62,000 nucleotides of DNA from Phoronis australis (Eukaryota > Phoronida > Phoronidae). The notes beneath the pieces were generated by a model, which was not told the DNA's origin, ran no database searches, and saw only the letters and a list, made by a program, of their open reading frames with translations. Positions 25,001 through 37,000 of the stretch are shown here, piece after piece. The stretch lies in NCBI GenBank assembly GCA_002633005.1, contig NMRA01000009.1:1867366-1929365 (forward strand), in the 5' to 3' direction. The translations under genes and the position numbers were made by a program. Positions within the stretch are counted from its first letter, which is position 1; the number at the start of each line of letters is the position of its first letter.

Positions 25001-28000
25001 GTCAACCCCTGGGTAACACGCTCATCTTGTGCCACCTGCCTCATAAAGTCAATGTTTTGGGGGTGAATTTACATCTATTCTCAGGTTCATGCCTCCCTAT
25101 AGCAAGGAAATATGCAAACATCTGGATGCGGTACTTGTAGAGTTACTAATACTACAAGCCTTACTCATGGTTAGAGATAGTAAGTGGGTTCTGGGTGCGA
25201 TCGTTTCTGTTGAACTGCATACGATTGTTGATCTCACGAAAATCTTGGTTCCGTCTCTCGTACTCATCCATGTGTGCCGCCAAGTGAGAATTGACGAAAC
25301 AAATCGTAGTCTCGTGTATACGCAGCCGCACAGCTACACCACCCTTATTGCCCTGAAAATGAGAAAAGCAAGAAGTAGTAAAAGCGACAGAGTGCAGCAC
25401 TGATGCGGAATGGTAACTTTGTGATTCCTTTAGTTGTCATTATGCCAAACTAAGGTGAAACTTGCCTGCCCCGCTGTGACCTTAAAAAGAAGGTCAAGGT
25501 CACAAAACTCGACAAGTTGCCCCACCTACATCTTGGTATCAAATACGAACAAAATCTAAACCTTGTTTTTTGAGATGTCGCGTCAGTAACATTATGTGCT
25601 AAGTGGAAACTTGATTTTCTCGCTGTAACCTTGATAATTAAGCAAAAGCCGCTAAAATCGAACTGATCCCTAGAGTGGTTTGGCTGATAGAGAGGTGCAC
25701 TGAAATAAGAAAGAATATAATTGCCATTAGGAGGCAAAGCAATAGTCGGATCTGTCCAAAAGTCACCATCGTCCATGGCTACGTTCAAACAAACACACTT
25801 GCTAAATTTAAGAAAGATCCAGCAAGGGATTTAGGAGAAATCACGGATGCGAAAAATACCACTTAGGGGCACCACAGTGGTGGAAGCAATCTGGAAATTA
25901 ATATCAAATTTGTTCTTTTCAGTGGAAGACAACACAATTTTTACAAATATTCTTCGGGCAATGTGGTAGATAGAGGCATGCCAAGACACAGATGAGAAAT
26001 GAGGAAAATTGGCGACTAGGTGGCACAGAATACAATGAATCCACTCAAAAATGAGAAACCTTCGTCTCCTCAATAAATGCCAACTTGCCAAAGCTCATGA
26101 TTAACAGACAAGGATACAGGGGGAAACATAAAAAGTAAAACTGCCACTAAGGGGCATAATGATAGTCGAATGCAACCGAAAATTTACTCATGTCATCCCA
26201 ACCATGATAGCAACATGTCCGTAAAATTTTATCAATATCTAAATAAACGACCGTCATGATGGCACAATGCGCTCACACAAACACACACACATGCACACAC
26301 AAACATGTTTGTGGGCACACAAAAATGAAAATTAATGGAGCCTCAAATGATACCATAAACACTACACACTTGCCAAAAGAGAGGACATGAAACGGACCAT
26401 GTAAAATAATCAAATTAACAATATTGTACAGAAGCATACAGAAGCATTATGTAACAATCTAACAACAGCAATGAAAGACATTCTAATGCATTCTAGATTT
26501 GCCATCATACAAGTAGGGGAAAGATACTTGTCTACACTGATTACCCATCATACCAAACGATTCCATAGCAACAATTATTTTACTTGAAGATGTAACTAAG
26601 GTACAAGTGAAGCAATTTACCATAAGTAATGGCAGCAGGCGTGCTGTCTAGGAACTTGTCAAAAAAGTGGCGATCTAGTAAAGTTCACTGTTATCAAAAG
26701 CACAATATTTGCAATTTATCTTTGTAAATGTTTATTAAGAAAGAAAAAACGTGTAGAGCATTTAGAGCATAAATTAAACAAACAAATACTAGAAGTTCAA
26801 TGGCACTATTTACCTATGGTACAAATCCAATGACCTACAGGTATGAATCACGTTACTGACTTTGTGGTTATGAGATTCAAACCCAAAAATAAATTTATTG
26901 TCACTAACACAATATTGCAAAGAATGACCAAACTGAGCTGTACCAGCAGTCTACAAGTACTACAGGGAGATAAATTATCAATGTTCTGATCATGACATAC
27001 AGGTAGTCATGCAGTGACAGTAACTCTTCCCCACTTATGTCAAATGAGCGTTATTGTTATCGGTACTAATATTTATACTATATTAGACTGTATGTATAAG
27101 TACCTCTCAGTAGGTCTCGACTAATAGACTCTAGACAAGACATGTGTTGACTTTCAACTTGTGCCTTGGTAGAAACTTGTTTGAAATCAGAGATACTGAC
27201 TGTTCAAGAAAATTAGCCACTAGACAAAATTAATCCCCATTTAAAACACGTACCATAGTTCCCAAAAGTCCTGTGCCGACGGTTTCTGCTGATACCTCCC
27301 TGATATGTTTGAGATGTTCTTCCTTTGCAAACACAATTAGCATCATGCCAACCAGTCGAATAAGACGAAGCTAAAAGTAAGAAAAATGCATTGCAAATTA
27401 AAATAATTTCATGGTCCAAACATATGGCAAGAAACTGCAATTACAAACAATCATGAAACACCAGAAAATTCTAAATGAGGTCACCATTCCTTGCAGTGCT
27501 GGATTAACAGGAGGTAAAGGTGCAATTGCTTAGGGTGCCCTCTAAGGTCAACATCTTCATAAACAATAAGTGTGACAGTTGATGTCTGACAGGACATACT
27601 ACAATTACAAAAACAACAGAAAGAGTAACAATTGGTTCCGTCATCAGGCCCCCCTTTAACATGACAAGATGTTGATTTGCAAACACAGGAAAAGAGCACC
27701 AGTTGATTCCATCAGTAGAGGCACCCTTGAACAGCAGGCCCCCTTGAGGAGCATGCCCTGTTGAGGAACAGGCACCCGAGGAGCAGGCCCAATTGAAGAG
27801 CAGGCCCTCCCGAGGAGCAGGCCCCCTTGAGGAGCAGGCCCCCATAGAATGATACAGAAAAGTTCTTACAGTCAGACATGCCCACTAGGTGGTATTTTCA
27901 CTTAACTAACACAAAGTTCTGCACTACAGTAGCTCTAGTTTGTACACATAGCCCTTCAGATAAGTTACAGTTCGCACCATCTTATAAATTTATGAATGCC

Positions 28001-31000
28001 AAAAACAAAAAATTGACAGAAATGAGACATTCTCGTAAATTCTTGGAATAAATTTGCACTGCAAATCTGGGCGTACACCCACTTCAAGTGCAAGACGACA
28101 GTATATGCTTGAAAAAAACATTTAGAACAGCAGGTCCTCCTGACAAGTGTACCACGTTTCCAAGTACTACACTGACTTTCAACAGGGGAGAACACATGCC
28201 AAATGGAGAGCGCATAAAACTTTGAAATGACATGAAACTGTATGACTCATAATGTTTCTCTAAGTTTGGCCAATGTGACCTTGACCTTAGACTGCCAAAT
28301 GCAAATTAATAGGTCGTGCCTACAGATCAAGTGTCCATTCTGTAGATGCAATACACTTGCGGAAAAGCAAAATCATGCGAGTCTTCACGAGATATCGCCA
28401 TGCATCACAAAAAAGCACCTGCTCACACTAGATATAAAAATGAGATTCTTTTGACAACAGAAACCAGACCAGGACCAACCCCCATACCACCGCACATTCT
28501 ATACTGTATTGAACCGGATTCACAACAGTCCAGACAATGTGCAAACTGCACCAGCCCAACATAAGGTCATGCAGCCGGGGCGAGATGGTTTCAACCATCA
28601 GAAAGGCAGGAAAATTGGTGAATAACTTTTGTCTGAGCTACAGGGTGCTTTCCTATGCACGTTTTTCATCACAAACTGCTTGATTTTCTATATTTATAAC
28701 TTACAATCAATTTAACCTTAAAACCATATGGCATCAAAATTGTACGCACAACACATCAGTTCTGATGGAAGATCTAGCTGCAGTGAATAAAATAGTTTTT
28801 TCTCTTTGTTTTTGCAATGAACATCATTCAGATGTTGCATCGCGTGCCTTACAAGAGTGTATGAGAGAACTCTGAGAAAGCTCCAAACCGGACAAGCCAG
28901 TGTAGTGATTAATAGGTTGACATATCTGAATTTTAAATGACATTCATTAACATATATTATGCAATCCAATGAAAACAAAATATCAAATTTTCTACACATA
29001 ATAGATAAAGTGTCGTGGCATGCAGGTTTGAAAATGACCTTCTTTAAACAAAAGTGAATCTTTTGCTTAGACAAACAATGACCTTTTTATAAGAACAGTT
29101 GGACGGCAATCCTCGCTTGACGGCCTTATACCACTCTTCCTCTCTAGGTGAATCGCTGAATATGAACGCCTGGTTACTTAAGTCCAGTTCTTGAAACCTG
29201 AAATAGTGCAATGATCAGATAAGGCAAGCAACCGAACCATTTCAATAAAACCAGTCACTGTCTCTAAGTCTGATTTTGAGAAACAGAGTTTGTCTTTCTC
29301 ATGTATATACAGGGAAGGTAAAGAAATACAAGCATATGCCATAGGGTGACAAAATTGAACCTGCGCTCTGCTTCTGGATGCACATTTCATGGATATAATT
29401 CTATGTTACAGAAATGCCAGAGGAGATACATCCAAGAATGCCAGACAGAGACGACTGCAGTATGCGACTGCAGTATGCGACTGCAGTATGCGACTGCAGT
29501 ATGCGACAGCAGTATGCGACTGCAGTATGCGACTGCAGTATGCGACTGCAGTATGCGACAACATAAACATGTGTGGGCACATAAAAATGTTGAGAATGAA
29601 TAAAAAACACCCAAATCCATTCACTTCAACACATCTTCATACACAAGGTACACTTGCCTGCAGATAAAAGTGATATTCTTAGCCAAATGCTCCTACAAAT
29701 GATTTTCGGAACAGTGTGTTATTTGAACTTTAGATGCATAGGCCCAAAATGCACACATATAGGACAATGAAAAACAAGTTATATGACAATAAAAAAGCAC
29801 CACCTTGACAAAAGTGTAAGAAAGCATGCTACAATAAAAGTATCCTCGACAGAGTCACCAGATTACATTTTCGCACTATTTTCTTATACCATGGTCTCAT
29901 ATAAGGTGACGCTCAACTAATCTTGCCCACTGAGTTCCACCTTGATGCCTAGCATAATTCTTTTTTTATTATTGAATCAATAGCACCGACTGGTGATTTT
30001 TGACGGCAACACACAGTCGGTGATCAGATAATGTCCCAACCATCGCCCCATTCTTCGCACATATGACCATTTTTATGCCGCAAACTCATGCGATCAGGGT
30101 GGGAAGCTTTATATGACCAAAACATTATTCCTGTCTGCTGAGATATAAAATTAAGACTTACCCGAGAGCAAAAATGTCCGGAGCATTATTTTCAACAAAG
30201 CTCCTCAGCCATGGGTTCAATGATTCCGTGGGAGGCTTACCATTAACATTCCAAGTACCACAGAACACCCTGGGATTAATAAACAAGTACAATACAGACC
30301 ATACAAGAGTAACACAGAGCATTAATATGCGCATCACAAACAGGAAACATTTCTGACATGCAGGTGACCACAAGGATAAGGGTCCTTATTCATGAAACCC
30401 TTCTAACTTAGTTGCCTACTAGATATTCGGCGCATACTAAAGTTATGTTATTAATATTAGGTTTATTTTAGTTGACACTTGCAGCACCTCGTTGTCATGG
30501 ACAGTCTTGCCTCTTAGTATGTTGTCTCATTGAAGTCTGCGTCATGGAGTTGCTGACAGCATGGTCACTGCTGTTATCAAGACAATGCCATAATGAAAAC
30601 TACACTTTCTCTAAAAAGCCAACATTAAGCGAATCATGGTCTAAAGACTTCTGAGTTTTCTGATAATGTTGTAAAACAATGACTAGTTTGTTGCACCTAA
30701 GCAAATTGTGCTGAACCCCTGTTATTTAATCATTGTTTCTCATGGTGTCTCATGTGCGAATTTTGGAAGATATTTACAGCATTTTGAAGCTTTGTGGAGA
30801 CAAATTACTGTAATGATAATTTATTCAACAATACAAAAACTAAAGATTTCCGCTCATTACAGCAAGGAACTCTATCAAATTCACAACAAATTCAGAAGAC
30901 TATAAGACAGAGTGTGTTGAACTTTACTTGAAGGGTCGGCTATCTGTATATTCTGCTTCCTTAGTCTTCATTACTAGTCGCACATGTAAGTCACGATTGC

Positions 31001-34000
31001 CCACTGCCGTCTTGCCACCCACACCAAAATGACTGACACTCAAGCCTGGCAATGATTCGGATATCTCCTTCTCTAAAGAACTGAAAAATAATAAACAGGC
31101 ATGATAAGCAACACGTGTCAAAGCAAATTTCTTATTAAAGTGAGCTTGCAATCAAAGATGGTGTGAAACATCTTAACCACAATTAGCCCACAAGAGTGCG
31201 CTTGTTATTTTAAACTGATTCCTTAAGGGACAATACACTAACTGTCAAATAAGTTTCAGGTCATGGCGTGAATGTTTCAGGTCATGGCGTGAATGTTTCA
31301 ACCCAGAACCAACACGGCTACCAGGAGAATTCCTACTGACAGAATGTCACATGATTCTCATTGTTTGTGTCAGAATCAAGTTCAAAACTTGAATCATCTG
31401 TTTCTGGATTTATTGGTGACACTCTGGAAATTTATGTTTTCCAGAACAATCATTTGTTGTTTCAAAGATTTACTAAAACCTAGATCCATCACAAAGAATA
31501 TTATTATTGACTTCAAAAATTTAGAAGTTCTGATGCCATGCAAAGCGTCATTTTTCTTCGTTGGTAACAGTTTCTTTTGCCCGATTGCAGGGCCAACAGC
31601 CCCCCCCATTGAAATGTCAACACCTTGTACACAAAAAAGACTCAAGAAAAAAAGTCTGACAAGTGACGGAAAACTATAAATTTCTAAGTTGTGAACACGT
31701 TTTTGTGTGTTTTGTGAAGAGCAAAATTTTTCTTAACATGCATGAAACCCTGGGACCTACTTGACAAGATTTTAATTGGTTTGAAATGGTCAAGTATTAA
31801 CAGCATATAACAAAATCATTCGAAATTTGTTTGCTCTGTATAAGATATCGGTATTTGGGGAAGGACTTTGGGAGAAAATGTAAGGCTGATTACATAAATT
31901 AAGTCAAACTAGGCACCTCCCCCGGCCCAGCTCCCAAATAACTAAAGACCCATAAGAAGGAGCCAGAGAATTTCTGTTAAATTTTTGTAGCACCAGGTGA
32001 GATCAAGTCACATAACAAATTTCAGACAAATTAGTCAAGACACCTAAGCTACGGCACCAGAAGGTACAAAATAAAAGTGAACAGTCGCTGAAACGGTTGC
32101 CACATTTTCCATAGCCCTTGACGAGATTGATGACAAACCAAAGTTCAGAAGAATTCATCAAAGGACCGCAGAGCCAAAGCACAAGAAAATTTGAAATATG
32201 GCTACGACAATTATGCTTGACATTAATGAAACCAGCCATCATAGCAAAGTTATCGACATACACATCTACAAGGTGCTGACTGGTATTGGAGTCAGTCACA
32301 TTTCTAGCATTATTACACGTCAAAAATTGCCATTTCATACAATAAATCCTGAAGATGAGAGAATCAAGACTTCCAAGTAGCTTTATATGAGTAATTTCTC
32401 CTTATTGTATTTCGTGTGCAAAAATGTTTTGGTAATGGAGACTTTTCGAAATAATACTGCTTTGGTGTTATTTTCACAACAAGCAAACATTTCTGTAATA
32501 TTCATGGGTTGGAAAATAGCATTTCAAAAGAAAATGCAATACGAAATAAATGACTCGACATTTACCTTGTGATAAAGTCTTCTGGTGCACTCGAGGAGTT
32601 GCTGTCATGTGAGAAGAAGAAGCTACCACCTCGTGGTTTCTCCCCATTATCTAAATCATCAGGGAACCCTCCAAGTAAATCACTCGCAACTGGTACATCA
32701 TTGTCTGCAAAAAATTTCAGCAATGAGTGTGACAACAACAGCAAAACAGAACCTAATTTACCAAATGCATAACGTGGCCAACAGGTGGCGTGCAGACAAG
32801 GCTTAAAATGCTTGCGATAATCTGATTAATAATTAATAGCATTGTAGATAAGAACTTGCACAATACATATTAATTAGTTGGCAACAATATTTCAGAGCAG
32901 CAGACGGATGTTCATATTCATAGTATGTTTCTACATTTTGTAGAAAATATGGAGTAAAAAGACACAAGCATAACACTCTATCCTAATTGTAGCAACTGAT
33001 AGCCATTTCAATGAGAAAAGATTAATGAATCTTAAGAACAAGTGACTGAGACACACTTAATCAGAGTGTAAAAAATGGCCATTGGAAAGCGCCAAGTTTT
33101 TGAATCAACTCACACACAGTAAGGTTACAGCTTGCTTTCTCTTGACTGGCAGGAGGCTCGATGGAATGGTTTTTACTTTTTTGTTCCATGTGCTTAAAAG
33201 GGTCAAACTGGTCATCGGCAAATGGATTTGAATCACAAGATTCCTGTCTCTTGTACACCTTGAGCCATGCAAATGACGATGGCAGACCAGACTGGGGAAT
33301 TACTGAAATGAGAAGACACCATATTCTTGTTTGATCCTACTGGGGAATTACTGAAATGAGAAGACAACATATTTTTGTGTGATCCTGCAGGTTACTGATT
33401 ACAACCTCTCAATTAAAAATTTCTAAGTGAAGGACTACAGGTGGCCTTAGAACTAGAAAAACTAAGTACTGTGGTATGAGTAAGATGTGATGAATCTCGT
33501 ATAAACAATCTCCAAAGAATGCAAATGACAATACATTTTCTCAACTACTAAAGGTCAACCACATTTGAAAGCCCTTTTCATTGTATTTCCTTCTAAAGTA
33601 GAACTACATAACTCCCATTCCAGAAACATGTGACTAAGACCTTCAAAGTCCACAAAGTCATTTTGCACTATCCTCACTTTTAAAACATATAAATGTTTCT
33701 GCAATGTGATAATACTTAAAGGATTTTATCTGAGGTTGGAACAAAAGTTTTAAAAGCATAACATAAATGTGTTTGACTTGCTGTTCAGTATAGTATTCCA
33801 GCAAAATGTGTTCTACATCCAGAATTGATATCACTCCAGAAAGTGATATCTCTTTTGTACACCACGTTTTAATCTGATCAGGTCCAAAGTCCTTCACGCT
33901 ACTACCTCCATCAACAATTATGATATCAGAAAGTTTGACAGGCTTAGCAAGAGCATTGTCATAATCCAATTACTCAGTTTGTTCTTTTTCTTCAATCATT

Positions 34001-37000
34001 TTTCATAATTCCAGATTATGGACAAAAATTACTCCGGTGGTATAATTGTAGTGGAACACAGATCTTCCATTTATCAATACTTTTGTTATTCTATACATAT
34101 CGATTCTTCAAAGTGCTAACACTGGTACGTAAATATCCCCATAGTTCTTCCCAACACCATAACATAATGTAAGGAACTGAAGTTTGCTAATAGTAATTTC
34201 TTTCATTTTATATTTTATTTTTTCATCACAAACACAAGGAGATTGGAGACAGTCCAGAAGAGAAGCTTCGGAAAATGTCTAATTCCAGTTTTAATGTTCG
34301 CACTCTACCCAGGCGTATGTAAGGAACTCCACCCCCCTCTACTTCTTTAAAATCTCAACCACAAAATAGTACTACAAATTCCTCAATAATCACTGACCTT
34401 AAATAATTTTACTCTAACAATTTTATTCATTTGACCAATTCAATATATACCAACCAAACGCATCAGTACGTACGTACTTGAAAAACTATTCAGCCCCTAT
34501 TGTAACAATACAACCCAAAATTTGAATTCTCTTGGCCTTCCAACAAATTGCTATCAAGAACGAGTATCAGATTTGAAATTCCCTGTCTTATTAACTACAA
34601 GGAAACACCAATATCTGCTCTAAATATAATAAAAACTCAACTCTCCACAAGGTTTCTCTACATTTTTAACCAATTTCATAATTACCCAACTTCAATTGTA
34701 TTTCCATCTGTTTCATACCTAAAGTATCTAGAAACTTATCTTTCCACAACCCTAGAGCTGTGCCAGTCCACTTCCTGGTTCCTCGCGTGTCGGCCAATTC
34801 ATGCTACTTCACATTGTTTTCTTAATTATACCTTAGTTTTTGGTTTTCTTATTTTTTTGTATATAATTTTACTTATTATTACTGATTTTTCTTTTTTTCA
34901 TTTCTTTATTTATGTAAACGGAATCATCTTTACAGTAGTTGAAAAGCTCCAGAAAGTTCCACAACTAAATTGGCAATTAACAATAAGAGTGTATTTCTCT
35001 CTCTCATCAGACTAAGTATACCAGTGCCCGGTTGCATGAAACAGCCCCAAATAGGGACTCAACTAAGTTCCCTAAATATTTTTGTATTTGTTTCGTTCTT
35101 TAGGCACAGATGTGATATTTTTTCTATAATTTTATCTTTATTGTGAGCTCTTCTTTGACTAATGACATTTTCTAATAATATAACTAAAAACTGAGCCCTA
35201 AATTCAATCAAAACAGTTAGGGACTCAGTCCTTAAATTGGGGGCGTTGCATGAAAAGATCCCTACTTATTTTCAATAATATTTAGAATTCAATCTAGATT
35301 TCTCTCTTGATTTGTATCAAAGCCAAAAACTGACATAGCGATGATACTCAAACAGCATAAGATAGGACAATCAGTGTTTTCACAAGCCAGCAAATAAGCA
35401 GTAGATTTAGAGACCTTAATTCATGCAACCGGGCACTGAAGTCAAAGTTACTGGATCTGTGCATGGCCAGCGTAGTCAGAGTGTACAACATATCAAGTGT
35501 ACAACATATCAAGTGTACAACATATCAAGTGTACGACATATCAAGTGTACGACATATCAAGTGTTCGACATATCAAGTGTACAACATATCAAGTGTACAA
35601 CATATCAAGTACAAACAGCCAAGTTCCATACTTACAGGACTGTGCAGTTTGAACACGGATTATGAACCTGTCGGTATTCTCATCACACTTCACCTCAAGC
35701 ACTGCACTGTCATCTGGTGTTCGAAAGTGCAAAATGGCGGTACCAGCTAAAAGGCACAATAAAGTCTTGTCAGTAAGCACACAATTACACCAACAGGAGC
35801 AAGACAAGGTGCAGCCACTTATCAGACCATATCATCCATTATAAAGCTTGGGTCATCCTTTCCATTTGTAGTCAGAGCTTCTGTCAGTTAAGACAGCTAT
35901 GCTGGAGGCCATTACTTGGAAGTGTAAAACTGAGCAGCCCCAAGTATTTGGGTGCATCGGTTGACCTCACAAGGTTAAAAAGCAAATTAATGTCCACGAC
36001 CTCCAACAATATGACATCGCAACTGTTTTCAAAATGCACCGAGCATCCACACATGAGGTGTAGCGCGATAAAGTCCAAATGGCAAGACAGCCAGGCAGGC
36101 TGTTCTGTAGTTTAGAGGTATGAAGCTCTACGATTGTCATGCTTATGTGATAACACATCACAATCACACTTTGAATACAGTGAGAACATGGTAGGAAATA
36201 TTACTTACTATATCCTGTCTTCTTATAGTATAATCATATGTAACATTTTTGAGAGTGAACACAGAGCCTGGAGGCTACTCTTGACTCTGGTGAGGATATT
36301 TCACAACTCCCTTTATGCCTTGCTGTGCTGCAAGGTTCATGCAATACTTACCAGTATTGTTTTGGGTGAGATCTGAAAATAGAGAAACGCATTTTAATCA
36401 TTGTATTATACCCAATAATCAGAAATGACAGTTGATCAATGTTCAAGATAAACTACTGATTAAGTGTTAGTTGTGGTAATTATAATACCAAACAAGAGCA
36501 ACATGGAGCGTTGAAATGTGCCCACGAATGCACCGCAAACAATGCGCTTTTAGGGGTGTTTTTAGTATCATTTTAAATAGCCATCAGATGGAACATCAAA
36601 ACCTGTCCGAAATTGGGAAGGTGTCATTGTCTCTCTAATGCAACACAACAGGGATATACCCAGGTTTCAAAACCCTGTTCGCCAGCTGGGCGAGTGAGCC
36701 AGAAAATCTACTCGTCTAGCCCGAAATTCAGTTGCCCGGCCGTTTGCGTCCGTCATCACTTGCTGCCAGGGTCAATAAAAATCATTGTTTTGTGCATCGA
36801 TGTCACTATCTATTAGGGGTACCTTATTCTCTCAGGGTGCTTAAAAAAATTCATTTCGGAAGGGGGCGCTTGTAGTAGCCCAAGGCGGTTGAAACCCAGT
36901 CTCCGACAACGGGTGAAATTAAATTTACGAGTTGTGACGTATCTGTAACCTATGACAGACTTTCTATAAAACTGTTATTGTTATCTTTTTTTAAAATGTG

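Noticed and set aside
27882-27895. CCACTAGGTGGTAT as a further CTCF-type site in an intron
   Set aside because: Two mismatches, and the neighbouring sequence does not show the modular repeat.
29454-29561. CRISPR-like regular repeats (also at 35481, 44605 and 20941)
   Set aside because: These are head-to-tail minisatellites without spacers, in an animal genome.
33658-33969. Minus-strand frame containing [18 protein letters not shown] as an extra exon between exons 3 and 4 of the OCRL-like gene
   Set aside because: Exons 3 and 4 already join in phase, no splice sites fit well around it, and it does not resemble OCRL/INPP5B. It remains possible as an alternative exon.
34548-35015. 155-codon plus-strand frame
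   Set aside because: Composition reflects pyrimidine-rich, AT-rich DNA (long runs of F, I, L) rather than a protein family, and it lies within an intron on the opposite strand.
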